Shown: positions 8,966 through 17,703 of the stretch, in pieces | Position numbering within the stretch: position 1 is the stretch's first letter | How the letters are laid out: each line of letters opens with the position of its first letter | From: Tychonema sp. LEGE 06208 | Lineage (GTDB): Bacteria > Cyanobacteriota > Cyanobacteriia > Cyanobacteriales > Microcoleaceae | Assembly (NCBI RefSeq): GCF_015207505.1 | Contig: NZ_JADEWT010000021.1 | Span: 1-64,000 of the forward strand | Direction of reading: 5' to 3' | DNA: 64,000 bases | The notes under the pieces: generated by a model | Database searches by the model: none | What the model was told of the DNA's origin: nothing | The model's input: only the letters and a program-made list of their open reading frames with translations | Translations under genes and position numbers: made by a program

Positions 8966-11017
8966 CTAATTTTTTAAATTTCCATTTTCTGTTACCAAAT
9001 CCTGGCTGTTAAAATAAAAACTTGACTGATGATTGACAGGCAAAGAAATCATCACCGAAGTACCTTGATTCACACCCGCGCTCTGCAGAGTAATGCTGCC
9101 GATCATAGATTCCATTATCCTTCGAGAGATAGCCAAACCCAAACCGTTACCGCCAAACCTGCGAGTTGTGGAACCATCAGCCATCACAAAAGGCTGAAAC
9201 AATTTTTGCTGCTGTTCGGGATCGATACCAATTCCGGTATCTTTAATTGTCACCACTACCCAATCGCTTTTACTGCTACTATTACCGATCGCACTTTCCG
9301 GTACACTACCGTTAAAACCAGCTGAATGATTACTCGATTCTAACCGCACAGATATAGTAATACTGCCCGACTCGGTAAACTTAACAGCATTGCTCAAAAC
9401 GTGTATAAACACCTGTTTGAGCTTCTCCGGATCGGCATGAACAATAATCGGAGCGTGAGGTTCTGGCAAGCTTAACTTCAAACCTTTTTCTTCAATTAGA
9501 AGTGATTGCAAATCAATTGCATCTTCAAGTACCTGAGTAATATCAACTACTTCTAACATCAGGGAGAACGTGCCGGATTCTATTTTAGCAATGTCTAAAA
9601 TATCATTAATAATATTCAGCAATTGCATTGACGAGTCGTGGGCGCGCTGCAAAAACTCCATTTCTTCATCTCGGTCATCGCAGTAGCCGTCTCGCACAAT
9701 TTGAATAAAACCAATAATTCCGTTGAGCGGCGTTCTAAGTTCGTGAGAAATATTGCCCAAAAATTCGTTTTTCAACTGATTGGCAACTTGCGCTTCCTTG
9801 GTTGCGACTGCCGATTCTCTTGCCGATTCTCTCAGGCTCTCCACCATGCTGTTGAGTGCTTCTGATAGTTGATTGAATTCCCGAATTTGGAAATTTTGGG
9901 GCACTGCCTGCGGCGCTTCTGTATCCACTGTCAGCGCGTAGTCTCTCAGTTGTTCCAAGGGACGCGCCAAGTCGCGAGACAGGTATAAAGTCGCGACGAT
10001 GCTAGCCGCCACTAAACCGATGATTAAGTTAAATAAAACTTGCTGAATTTCTTCTAAGCCTGAGAGAGCGTAATCTAAGCGAGAGACAGCTAAAATAATC
10101 CATTTAGTGTTCTCTTTTTTAGTTAAAGGGCTGGGGATGGCAGCGTATCCTGCTAGCAATTCTACGCCATTTCTTTCAAAGGAAAATAGGTGGAGAAAAG
10201 CTTGTCCGCCGGCGATCGCCCTTCTGACAATACTTTTTAGTCGATCGGCATCTGCCTCCGCGGCAATATTGCGGCCGACGCGGTTGATATTCGGGTGCGC
10301 CAAAATTGTCCCGTCTTGGTCGATCGCCACCGTATAGCCGGCTAGAGAACCCTTGGGAGCGCTCGTTTGCACCGGCAGAGCCGACTGCAAACTCAAAGCA
10401 TAACTCAACTTTCGGCTGTTGCCGCGACCAATGTAAACAGGAGCGCTCAACACCAAACTGACTTGGCTGTCGCGGGCTTCTTTAGCCGAACCAGAAAAAT
10501 CCTCCTCACCCAAAGTCATCTTGTCGCCGTTTGCTCTCGGCTTTTGTTGATTCGGCCACAACAGACTGATGTAAACGTTTTTGTCGTCCTGCAGCGTTTG
10601 CTGCTGCTGCACTCGCGGCCAAAAATTGGTAGGTAGCGCCTGAATCGGCTGTTGCCCGCAAGTGCTCGCCATCACTTGATTTGTCTGTAAATTAGTCAAT
10701 TGCAAGCAATCAACCTGAACTGGCAACCGCTGCCCTAATTGCGCGATAAACTTTTGATAATCCTTTGGCTCTACAGACTGCAACATCGAATTTTCCGAAG
10801 CGCCGATTAGATTCGATTTCAGCGATTTCGCCCACTGTTCAATTGTTTCGGCTTTTCTGCCTGCACTTTCTGTCAAGTTTTGGCGAGCGGTTTCCAGAAG
10901 CGTCGAACGTGCCTTGCGATAGGTAACATACTCCCCCACCAGTAGAACAGGCACGCTGAGCAACAAAATCCGCGACAGTAAAATACGGCGAAAGGAGGAC
11001 TGACCTAGCTTAACCAT
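8966..11017 (-). CDS. Membrane sensor histidine kinase (Cache-like, HAMP)
   Basis: The 683-residue product has a membrane helix at about 11-30, a periplasmic region at about 32-325 that looks like a double-Cache sensor, and a second helix at about 328-347. A HAMP-like linker and coiled coil follow. The kinase core has the H box NISHELRTPLNG with His425, the N box HVLSNAVKFT, and G boxes DTGIGI and GGNGLGLAIS. It should sense an extracellular ligand and pass phosphate to an unlinked regulator. The region between the N and G1 boxes carries a Ser/Asn-rich insert (about 560-584). The nearest response regulator, at 13.9 kb on the same strand, is too far away to be called its partner. Confidence 0.92.
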   Translation of the reverse strand: MVKLGQSSFRRILLSRILLLSVPVLLVGEYVTYRKARSTLLETARQNLTESAGRKAETIEQWAKSLKSNLIGASENSMLQSVEPKDYQKFIAQLGQRLPVQVDCLQLTNLQTNQVMASTCGQQPIQALPTNFWPRVQQQQTLQDDKNVYISLLWPNQQKPRANGDKMTLGEEDFSGSAKEARDSQVSLVLSAPVYIGRGNSRKLSYALSLQSALPVQTSAPKGSLAGYTVAIDQDGTILAHPNINRVGRNIAAEADADRLKSIVRRAIAGGQAFLHLFSFERNGVELLAGYAAIPSPLTKKENTKWIILAVSRLDYALSGLEEIQQVLFNLIIGLVAASIVATLYLSRDLARPLEQLRDYALTVDTEAPQAVPQNFQIREFNQLSEALNSMVESLRESARESAVATKEAQVANQLKNEFLGNISHELRTPLNGIIGFIQIVRDGYCDDRDEEMEFLQRAHDSSMQLLNIINDILDIAKIESGTFSLMLEVVDITQVLEDAIDLQSLLIEEKGLKLSLPEPHAPIIVHADPEKLKQVFIHVLSNAVKFTESGSITISVRLESSNHSAGFNGSVPESAIGNSSSKSDWVVVTIKDTGIGIDPEQQQKLFQPFVMADGSTTRRFGGNGLGLAISRRIMESMIGSITLQSAGVNQGTSVMISLPVNHQSSFYFNSQDLVTENGNLKN

Positions 11018-11705
11018 AGGACATTTCTAAATTAAGGTGCGACGCTCAACAGCGATCGTAGTGCAATAAGCCAGATTGAAAGTGCGAATCTGCCTAGGGC
11101 AATCTGCTGACGGGACAACACAGCTTCAGAACAACATTTAAACACAATTATAGAAGCCACTGTATTAATGTCGATGCTAAGTGTGTCCACTTAAAGATGC
11201 TCAGCAATTTGTTTGGCAGATGCCTGTGATTTCAGTCACACTTCCCTCTTAAATTTTCCGATCGACTTGCACCCGATCGCCCAGGCAAAATCTTTCAGGC
11301 GAGAAAAAGCGCGATCGCTGACAGAGCACTGTTGGTTGAAGGTAGAATCCCACGGATCTGCTCGCCAGGCCGAAGTTAATAGACCAAAAATTTTCTTTCC
11401 GGCTAGTGTATGGAGAGAATTCTGGATCGATCGCACTTTTTGTTTCCGAATGCCGTCTGGCGACGGGCTCCCGGAGCAGAGATGGGATCGGCCTCGAATC
11501 GGGGATTCGAGATTCTGCACCCTGTGCATTTTTTTTGGCACATCCGATCGAGCCGGTGACAACAATTCGCCTGTCAAACAAAAAGAATGAGACGATCGAG
11601 TTGCCGATCGACCCTCACAACCAGCAGGTGGCGAACATTTACCCAAACAGTACACCCGCGCCCGGTAAATTTGCAGTCTCGGCAATAGTCTCCATAACTT
11701 AATCG
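11018..11705. other. Gene-free spacer
   Basis: Several overlapping open frames occur on both strands between about 11213 and 11700. None has a recognisable domain, a good start, or an advantage over the others, and many GATCG palindromes keep frames open. I see no supportable gene. The promoter of the kinase ending at 8966 should lie just after 11017. Confidence 0.5.
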
Positions 11706-12361
11706 ATGAAAAAAAACTCTAGCAACTATACGTATTATTACACAAACAACCATCCCAGATATCATCACACTTATTTGATATCTCCCATTTTAGAAATGCT
11801 CGCGACACTTCAGGAAGCCAGCCAGACAAAACTCCGAGTTTTGGATCTCGGCTGCGGCAATGGCAGCCTCAGTCACGTCATCGCACAGCACGGCTGCGAA
11901 GTTGTGTTGACACTTCTGCACCCGGAATTGCCATCTCCAGTCAAAGTTTCCCCGACTGTCAGTTTATCCAAGCCGACATTTACGAGCTTCCCGATACCAA
12001 TATGCTGCACTCATTCGATATTGTCTTAGCCCTTGAAGTAATCGAACACTTACTTTATCCAAAAGAAGTGGCAAAAAATGCCCAAAAATGCCTCAAACCC
12101 GGAGGAAGGCTAATTCTTTCCACACCCTATCAGGGCTATTTAAAAAACCTAGCCTTAGCTGTGACAGGCAAAGTAGACAAACATTTTACCGTACTTTGGG
12201 ATAACGGTAACATTAAATTCTTTTCAGTACAAACCCTCACCAAATTATTGACCAAAGATAGGGACACCGATCTTCAATTTAAATTCGCAGGTCGGTGTCC
12301 CTATCTTTGGAAATCAATGTTCTGCTCTAGTAAAATATCAGAAAAACCTGAAGAATTATAA
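11706..12361 (+). pseudogene. Frameshifted class I SAM methyltransferase
   Basis: The first frame, from the ATG at 11706, encodes the SAM-binding motif VLDLGCGNGSL and then runs VIAQHGCEVV before losing sense. The homologous continuation lies in another frame: from about 11906 it reads VDTSAPGIAIS, then QADIYELPD, then LALEVIEHL and KPGGRLILSTP. The break is near 11900-11908, where GCEVV should continue as GVD. The C-terminal part resembles UbiG/SmtA-like methyltransferases ending in CPYLWKSM. A 19-base perfect inverted repeat (12252-12310) interrupts the expected sequence before that motif, so the gene carries two lesions. It could be a sequencing error, a true pseudogene, or a programmed shift; I favour a decayed gene. 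Confidence 0.75.
12252..12310. repeat. Perfect 19-bp inverted repeat inside a coding region
   Basis: CCAAAGATAGGGACACCGA at 12252-12270 is the exact reverse complement of 12292-12310, with a 21-base loop. The right arm encodes the conserved CPYLWK segment of the methyltransferase. The left arm encodes an unexpected TKDRDTD stretch, so the left arm looks like an inverted copy of the right. Confidence 0.93.
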
Positions 12362-12548
12362 TTTTTTGTCGGTGAGTGGGAGCATTGGTGTTTTGCTATA
12401 AAACACGCAAGAGCTACCTCTAACCACAACAAGACAATGCTTTTTATCAAGTCCCAGATGCCCCCAAGGCCTTCGGGAAGAAAACACCAATGACCGATGA
12501 CCCATGACCGATGACCGATGAATAATTAATCCCCTTTGCAATTCTTAT

Positions 12549-12717
12549 TTTTTCCCAGACTTTTCCCTAAACATTCCACAGCGTTTCCACAGGCAAGTCC
12601 GAGGTTTTCCACAGATTTGAAAAAGTTTTCCACAGAAATTAACGGCACGGTCGGATCTTGCTGCGGAATTGGGGATTTTGTTAACCTGCTGTCAAATCCC
12701 TCAGAAAACTTCCCACA
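12549..12717. other. Cluster of DnaA-box-like sites
   Basis: Two exact TTTTCCACA sites lie at 12605-12613 and 12626-12634. Near-matches lie at 12572-12580 (CATTCCACA), 12583-12591 (GTTTCCACA) and 12709-12717 (CTTCCCACA). All point the same way, and the first four are 11, 22 and 21 bases apart, close to whole helical turns. TTTTCCACA is the known DnaA box of cyanobacteria. An AT-rich stretch with a small hairpin (AAGCC/GGCTT, 12739-12754) follows. This may be a replication origin, a DnaA titration site or a regulatory site. No dnaA or dnaN is in the window. Short open frames across it are by-products of the repeats. The rest of the spacer (12362-12941) shows no gene. Confidence 0.6.
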
Positions 12718-12941
12718 CATAAAGATATGTAACAAAAAAAGCCCTGAAAGGCTTATTTATTGGTAAATCTTTTTTTTACATAAAGGAGTTTGTAATATTT
12801 CGCAACATTGACAAACCCGCCTCCTGATACGCACAATGATGCGACCGACCTAAAAAAAAGCGCTCTAATTTCGGCTGTGTCTGCACCTGTATCCAGCCGA
12901 AAGGGGGGTTCTATTTTCAATTTATTAGCGAGACTAAAAAA

Positions 12942-13202
12942 ATGATGAACCCGACAGTCAGTATTTTTGCCGAAATTCCCGAAACGCTGCACGATTCTCT
13001 CAAAATTTATCTGGAAACTCACCCCGAATGGGATCTAGACCGAGTATTCTCGGCGTCTCTGTCGCTGTTTTTGTTGCAGAATGCCGATAGCGGTACGCCG
13101 GAAGCTTCGCGCAGTTATCGCCAAGCTGCGAGAGTTTATCTCGAAACTCTGTTTCAGTCCCCTCAAGACTTGCACAGCAATAATGTAACTCCGTCTTCGT
13201 GA
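12942..13202 (+). CDS. DUF2811-family small protein
   Basis: The 86-residue protein begins with TVSIFAEIPETLHDSL and continues through HPEWDLDRVFSASLSLFLLQN. I recognise this as the small cyanobacterial DUF2811 family, whose function is unknown. The family core covers residues 3-50, and the tail is variable. The two consecutive ATGs at 12942 and 12945 are both possible starts, and neither has a clear ribosome-binding site. It is predicted soluble and mostly helical. It lies downstream of the DnaA-box cluster, but nothing shows a functional link. Confidence 0.75.
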   Translation: MMNPTVSIFAEIPETLHDSLKIYLETHPEWDLDRVFSASLSLFLLQNADSGTPEASRSYRQAARVYLETLFQSPQDLHSNNVTPSS

Positions 13203-13546
13203 AGGAGAGAGGGCTCGATTCGGCTTGCTTCGGCTATGTTATTCGGATAAGCCGCTCGGAGGGTAAAGATGGGAAGATGGGGAGACGGGGAGAGGCGATC
13301 GCTTGGGACATTTTCTTCACAAACTCTGGTGTGATCGTATCTCGTGAAAACTAATATTGCAATAGCGGGAATCAAAGATTTGTTCGGCAGTCAGGCCTCA
13401 CGCGCATTCCTCCCGTCAGTCAACGGAGTACCGTGTTTGGTGCGGGACTCCTGCTGTCTAGTTGAAGCAGGAGTTGATTTTTGCCGATCGCCCCCGCGTT
13501 ATGTTTGTTGGCAAAATAAGCAGCAACCGGTGCCGATGACCGGGCG
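13203..13546. other. Spacer with a small hairpin
   Basis: No intact gene is visible. ACTCCTGCT at 13447-13455 pairs with AGCAGGAGT at 13466-13474. The open frame leading up to 13550 has no family resemblance and may be decayed sequence upstream of the oxidoreductase remnant. Confidence 0.45.
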
Positions 13547-13777
13547 ATGATTCAGTCTCAGTTGCTGAGTTTTCCGGGGAAACGGAGGGCGCTGTTGGGG
13601 GCTTTGGGGTTTGTCCCGTCGGCAATGGGTGCTCGACTTTCGCCGCAGGGTTTAAAATCTTTGCCCGGACTGTATTTGTGCAGCAACTACCTTGGAGGCG
13701 TGGCTTTGGGAGATTGCATCGGCAGGGGTTTTGAGCGGGCGCAAGAAGTGGGCGAGTATTTGCAGCAATCAGATTAG
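13547..13777 (+). pseudogene. C-terminal remnant of an FAD-dependent oxidoreductase (HemY-like)
   Basis: The 76-residue frame ends with SLPGLYLCSNYLGGVALGDC followed by a helix ERAQEVGEYLQQ. This is the usual C-terminal FAD-contacting end of protoporphyrinogen oxidase and amine-oxidase-like flavoproteins, which are normally over 450 residues. The N-terminal Rossmann domain with its GxGxxG motif is absent, and the upstream 300 bases do not encode the missing middle in any frame I can follow. I read this as a truncated gene copy. A working HemY-like gene would have to lie elsewhere. Confidence 0.65.
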
Positions 13778-13811
13778 TTCGTAGTGTGGAATGCGAGTCC
13801 GCACTACGAAC
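13777..13811. terminator. GTTCGTAGTG palindrome with T-run
   Basis: GTTCGTAGTGTGGA at 13777-13790 pairs with TCCGCACTACGAAC at 13798-13811 with one mismatch, and CGTTTTTATG follows. It is a member of a palindrome family seen also at 17704, 50055 and 55612. Here it could end transcription from the left. Confidence 0.65.
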
Positions 13812-13894
13812 CGTTTTTATGACGAGTAGATCGATCGAACACCAGCGGAATTAGAACTCGTGCACCCGCCCCTAGAGCTTTGTGCCGAATGTTG

Positions 13895-14587
13895 CTAGGT
13901 TGTGGGTTCAAACTTGTAACCCACCCGCCGGACAGTTTGAATCATCGAAATTCGATTGGTATCTGGCTCAATTTTGCGGCGAATTTGACCGATATGGACA
14001 TCCACCACGCGCTCGGCTCCTACATATTCGTAGTGCCACACTTCTTGCAGCAATTCCGCTCGCCTCCACACGCGACCGGGTTTGCTGGCCAAACAGTACA
14101 GCAAGTCGAATTCTAAAGCAGTCAAAGCCACTATTTGATTGTTGAGAATCACTTCGCGGCGGACTGGATCTATTAGTAGCTCCCCAAAGGTAAGACTTTG
14201 TTGCTCAGTGGCAGTAACTGTGCGTTTGCGCCTCAAAATTGCTTCAACGCGAGCTCCTATCTCCACAAGACTAAAAGGTTTAGTAATGTAGTCGTCAGCA
14301 CCTTCGGCAAACCCTTTCATTTTGTCAGCTTCATCGTTTCGGCTGGTCAGCATCAACACAAACACGCCCGTCCGTCTTTGCATTTCTTGACATAGTTTGT
14401 AGCCAGTAGTATCAGGTAAATTTACATCTAGAACTACTAAGTCAGGATTGAGTTGCTCAAATAATTCCATACCAGTCTGACCGTCCTCGCCAGACTCAAC
14501 TTGATAACCTTGCTGGCTTAAAAAACGGTAAATTAAATTTCGGATTGCCGGGTCGTCATCAACCACAAGGATTTTTACAGGGGCCAT
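13895..14587 (-). CDS. OmpR/PhoB-family response regulator
   Basis: The product is a two-domain transcription regulator of 230 residues. The receiver domain (about 1-120) has the acidic pair in VVDDDP, the phospho-acceptor Asp in LVVLDVNLPD and the Lys in YITKPFS. The C-terminal winged helix (about 133-228) contains ALTALEFDLLYCLASKPG and VDVHIGQIRRKIE, ending in TVRRVGYKF. It should bind direct DNA repeats as a dimer when phosphorylated. I chose the ATG at 14587; a GTG two codons upstream is also possible. No kinase is adjacent, so its partner is unknown. It is similar in plan to NblR/RpaA/RpaB proteins, but I cannot assign it to one of them. Confidence 0.93.
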   Translation of the reverse strand: MAPVKILVVDDDPAIRNLIYRFLSQQGYQVESGEDGQTGMELFEQLNPDLVVLDVNLPDTTGYKLCQEMQRRTGVFVLMLTSRNDEADKMKGFAEGADDYITKPFSLVEIGARVEAILRRKRTVTATEQQSLTFGELLIDPVRREVILNNQIVALTALEFDLLYCLASKPGRVWRRAELLQEVWHYEYVGAERVVDVHIGQIRRKIEPDTNRISMIQTVRRVGYKFEPTT

Positions 14588-14692
14588 GACCACAACTTTA
14601 ATTGAAGAATTAGGTAAGAATATTCAGCCATAATAATAGAAAAGTGGATACAAATCTAGAAAAAATTGAGCTTTTAAGAGTTATAGCCGTAT

Positions 14693-16885
14693 TTATAACC
14701 TACGCAAAATTTCTGGCAATAAATCTCCGGGAACCTTGGATAAGGCTAAATTTTGGCCGGCAAGCCCACATTCGCTATAGAAAGCTCGAATCGTTTTAAC
14801 AATATAGCTTAATGCTGTTTGCCGGCAATCATCAGCGGCTTGGGAATTGGCTGGGGGTTGCAGGTTGAGTTTATCTCCATATATTAACCCTTTGTCGTTA
14901 AGATGCTGTCCCCATTCGGCACACACTTGCAACAGGTGGTGCAGTGCTGCATCTAAATGGCTGGTTTGTGCGGCTTTGTTGAGGGCCAAATCTGGGGCTG
15001 TGGCTAGTTGATAGTGGGCTAGTCCGAGATTGTTGCGGGCGGCAAGAGTGTCAAAGGTGAGTTGGGTTCGATCGAGTTTTCGGGAAATATCCAAGGCGGC
15101 TTCGTAGGCGGTAATCGCCTGCTGCAATGAGTCGATGCGGGCTGGTTTCTGCTGGAACTGGTTCGCCAAATGCCAGTAAGCCGTAGCGAGATTGTTGTAG
15201 GTGGCGGCTGCGGCTGCTGGTACCAATTCTCGGGTGCGGTATTTCAAGGCTTCGCGGTAGGCCTCAATCGCCCTGACTAATAAAAGTTCTGAGGGTTCGT
15301 GCTGGGCGAGGTTCCAGCAGGCGGTACCGAGGTTGTTTTGGACTCCGGCATAGTTGAGGGGTTCTCGTTCTGGACTGTAGCAGGAGAGGGCTTGGGTGTA
15401 AGCTGCGATCGCGCTTTTGAGATAGACGATGGGTTCACCGTCTTGGGCTAAATGCCAGTATGCTGTCGCCAAATTATTCTGAGCCGCAGCGCACTGCTGG
15501 GGCTCCGTCGCAGGGTCTAGATCCAGCAGCGCTTGTTGGTAAGCTGCAACTGCTTGCTGCAAGTTCTGTGTCTTGTCTTGATAGCGCGCTAAATCTGCTA
15601 AGGCGATGCCCAAATTTTTGTTTAATCTGACACGGGTTTGAGGTGCGCTCTCGGCATCTGTGCGGTTCAAACCTTCAATGTAGAGGGCGATGCTGCGTTC
15701 GAGGCAGGATACCGGATCGGGGACTTCCACACCGTCGGTGCGATCGCGCGACAGCATCCAGTAAAAAGTGCCGAGATCGTTGATCAAATCGTCCATCGGC
15801 GGTAAGCTGTTGGACTCCTCGGCGTATTGAGTTAAATTTTGTGTCAATTGGGCGATCAGCCGCGCGCATTCCTCAGTTGGTGGTTGATTTTGCTGCGAGC
15901 TCGCGTCGAGTTCGAGGTATGCAATCACTTGCTCGATCGCGCGAATGGCGATTGTCAAGTTTTGTGGCGAAGACTCTCCGCCCAGAATCCGATCGCGGTA
16001 GTAATTCCCCAAACTGTGATAAGCCAAAGCCAAGGCTTCGGAACAGCACTGATGTTCTTGCAGCAATTCGATATATTGCAAGGTTTGCAGCGGCAGAAAA
16101 TTGTCCTCCGATGCGGCATCACCCTCTGCTTCGAGCTCATCCTCCGAGGCCGTCGCTAGCACCAAATCTGCCAGTTCGATAGATTTAGCATCTGGCGCTG
16201 GGAATGATGCGGAATCGGGAATTGAGGATTGTTCGGACTCTTGCGATCTTAAAAGTTGGTCGGCGGAGTCTCCGTTGTCCCGCAAGTTGCCCAAGTTTTC
16301 GGAGTTCCCGAAGTCCTCGGAGCGGCCGAAGTCTTGCTTGGCTGGAGTCGGTTCGCCTTCAAACTCAAATACTCCGGTTCGCCACTGCCAAAATTCTGGG
16401 GCCGATTGCTCGATCGAACTCAGCCAGGGGCGCGACACCCACAGCAACAAAGTAGACTCGCACATTTGCAGGTGTGCTTCGATGTCCCTCAAATAGCTCA
16501 GGAAAGACCACTGCACGGCTGCTGAATGCCTGGTCAGGTGTTCTGCCCCCAGAATTTGAAATCCCGGCAAAGGGCTGTAGATGCCCATATTTTGGGGCGG
16601 TGGGTGTTTGGTCAGCCATGCGGCGAGGGATCCCCAAGGATTGGGATCGTTCAAGTCGAGTTCCAAACTGACAAATCGGGGATAGTCGATCGGGGAGCGA
16701 GGATTGGAGCCTGCGCTTTCAGCGGTTAATTCTGCCTGCAAGCGGGCTGCCAGACAGTCCCGCAAGCACAAGTCGTCGCAGGCGGCAATAAAAATTTGAC
16801 GGCGTAAGTTGAGGTCGATCGCCTGTTTCAAGCGTTGGTATATCTGCTTGTTCGAGCTAGAAACTTTTTGGGAAGGAGTAGACAT
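14693..16885 (-). CDS. TPR-repeat protein with degenerate ATPase-like N-terminus
   Basis: The roughly 730-residue protein has an N-terminal alpha/beta region (about 15-195) containing QIFIAACDDLCLRDCLA and later ILGAEHLTR and SWLS/PEFWQW segments. Its strand-helix pattern recalls a P-loop ATPase, but there is no GxxxxGKT motif. An acidic low-complexity linker (about 195-265) follows. The C-terminal half is a run of TPR units with repeated NNLATAYWHLA-type helices (about 270-640), including YQQALLDLD and YTQALSCYS. I know the architecture from cyanobacteria but no function for it. It is probably a scaffold for protein contacts. The ATG at 16885 is preferred over the GTG just before it. Confidence 0.8.
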   Translation of the reverse strand: MSTPSQKVSSSNKQIYQRLKQAIDLNLRRQIFIAACDDLCLRDCLAARLQAELTAESAGSNPRSPIDYPRFVSLELDLNDPNPWGSLAAWLTKHPPPQNMGIYSPLPGFQILGAEHLTRHSAAVQWSFLSYLRDIEAHLQMCESTLLLWVSRPWLSSIEQSAPEFWQWRTGVFEFEGEPTPAKQDFGRSEDFGNSENLGNLRDNGDSADQLLRSQESEQSSIPDSASFPAPDAKSIELADLVLATASEDELEAEGDAASEDNFLPLQTLQYIELLQEHQCCSEALALAYHSLGNYYRDRILGGESSPQNLTIAIRAIEQVIAYLELDASSQQNQPPTEECARLIAQLTQNLTQYAEESNSLPPMDDLINDLGTFYWMLSRDRTDGVEVPDPVSCLERSIALYIEGLNRTDAESAPQTRVRLNKNLGIALADLARYQDKTQNLQQAVAAYQQALLDLDPATEPQQCAAAQNNLATAYWHLAQDGEPIVYLKSAIAAYTQALSCYSPEREPLNYAGVQNNLGTACWNLAQHEPSELLLVRAIEAYREALKYRTRELVPAAAAATYNNLATAYWHLANQFQQKPARIDSLQQAITAYEAALDISRKLDRTQLTFDTLAARNNLGLAHYQLATAPDLALNKAAQTSHLDAALHHLLQVCAEWGQHLNDKGLIYGDKLNLQPPANSQAADDCRQTALSYIVKTIRAFYSECGLAGQNLALSKVPGDLLPEILRRL

Positions 16886-16887
16886 CA

Positions 16888-17145
16888 CAGTCTGGCGATT
16901 TTAGATTTTAGATTGAAGAATTGGGATTTTTGATTGTAGATTTTAGAGTTGAGAGTTAAAATCGCGAAAAGCTCATAACTCGCAACACCTTCCTGTTTGG
17001 CAGTCTGGCGATTTTAGATTGTAGATTTTAGACTTGGGATTTTCGATTGTAGATTTTAGAGTTGAGAGTTAAAATCGCCGAAAGCTGATAACTCGCAACA
17101 CCTTTCTGTTCGGCAGTCTGGCGGTTTTAGATTTGAGATTTGGGA
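16888..17145. repeat. Tandem repeat with 113-bp period
   Basis: A unit starting CAGTCTGGCGATTTTAGATT recurs at 16888, 17001 and 17114, giving two full copies and a partial third. Each unit contains TTTAGATTG-type short repeats and the shared segment ATAACTCGCAACACCT. The copies differ by several substitutions. The remaining spacer to 17413 has no gene apart from the terminator listed separately. Confidence 0.9.
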
Positions 17146-17323
17146 TTTTAGATTAACAATTTTCAGGTGGTGACGATGGCGTCCGATCGATTGCAGCCCA
17201 AGTCCCAGAACCCGATCGCAGAAAGAAAAAAGCACAAGCTTTCCACTGGTGCTATTTAGTGTTCCAGCTTTCTCGGCACAGTTCAGGACTATCGCAACTA
17301 CCTGCTGTTTGTTGAAACACAAA

Positions 17324-17355
17324 AACCATGTTGACCTTGGTTGGGAAACATGGTT
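17324..17355 (-). terminator. Rho-independent terminator of psb34
   Basis: Read on the minus strand, AACCATGTT and AACATGGTT form a 9-bp stem followed by TTTTTG. It lies about 60 bases after the psb34 stop codon. Confidence 0.65.
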
Positions 17356-17413
17356 GGTTGAAGGATTATTTAAAATTGCAATTTGAAGCAGCCTTGATTC
17401 TGAACCCTGTTTT

Positions 17414-17581
17414 TTAGACGGAAGCCGCCACAAAAACCAAACCTGCCACTAACAGCGCTCCTGCAATACCCAAGATGATATAGTTCCGCTGTTGGTTTTG
17501 GTTGGGAGGTTGGGCACCGTACATTTTCGGCTCTTTGGCAAAATTGTTCAAGCGTCCGTCTTCTTCGGTAGTGTAAGGCAT
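17414..17581 (-). CDS. psb34: Psb34 / Ssl1498-family photosystem II assembly protein
   Basis: This short gene encodes 55 residues starting MPYTTEEDGRLNNFAKEPKM. A polar segment (QPPNQNQQRNY) follows, then one membrane helix (YIILGIAGALLVAGLVFVAA). This is the Ssl1498 light-harvesting-like family, known in Synechocystis and Thermosynechococcus as Psb34, a single-helix protein that binds photosystem II assembly intermediates in the thylakoid near the high-light-inducible proteins. AGAGGA lies about 9 bases before the ATG, which supports the start. A hairpin with a T-run follows the stop. The length matches the family. Confidence 0.9.
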   Translation of the reverse strand: MPYTTEEDGRLNNFAKEPKMYGAQPPNQNQQRNYIILGIAGALLVAGLVFVAASV

Positions 17582-17703
17582 TGACAACAATCCTCTATAT
17601 TTTTGATTGTCCTCACTTTACCAAAAAAACGCTATCAAAGTATCACCCTTAAGTTGAGGAATTTATTTTGAGGTGATGTCGGGTATATTACTTTAACAAA
17701 AAT

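Noticed and set aside
11213-11702. Overlapping frames of 98-149 codons on both strands
   Set aside because: No frame stands out, no domain is recognised and starts are poor; GATCG-rich sequence tends to stay open.
12526-12766. Small open frames on both strands across the DnaA-box cluster
   Set aside because: Their residues (FSTDLKKFST; SVENFFKSVEN) simply reflect translation of repeated TTTTCCACAG sites; there is no ribosome-binding site or family.
16365-16700. Antisense frames over the TPR gene
   Set aside because: The TPR frame is continuous over 2.2 kb with clear repeats; the others are shadows.
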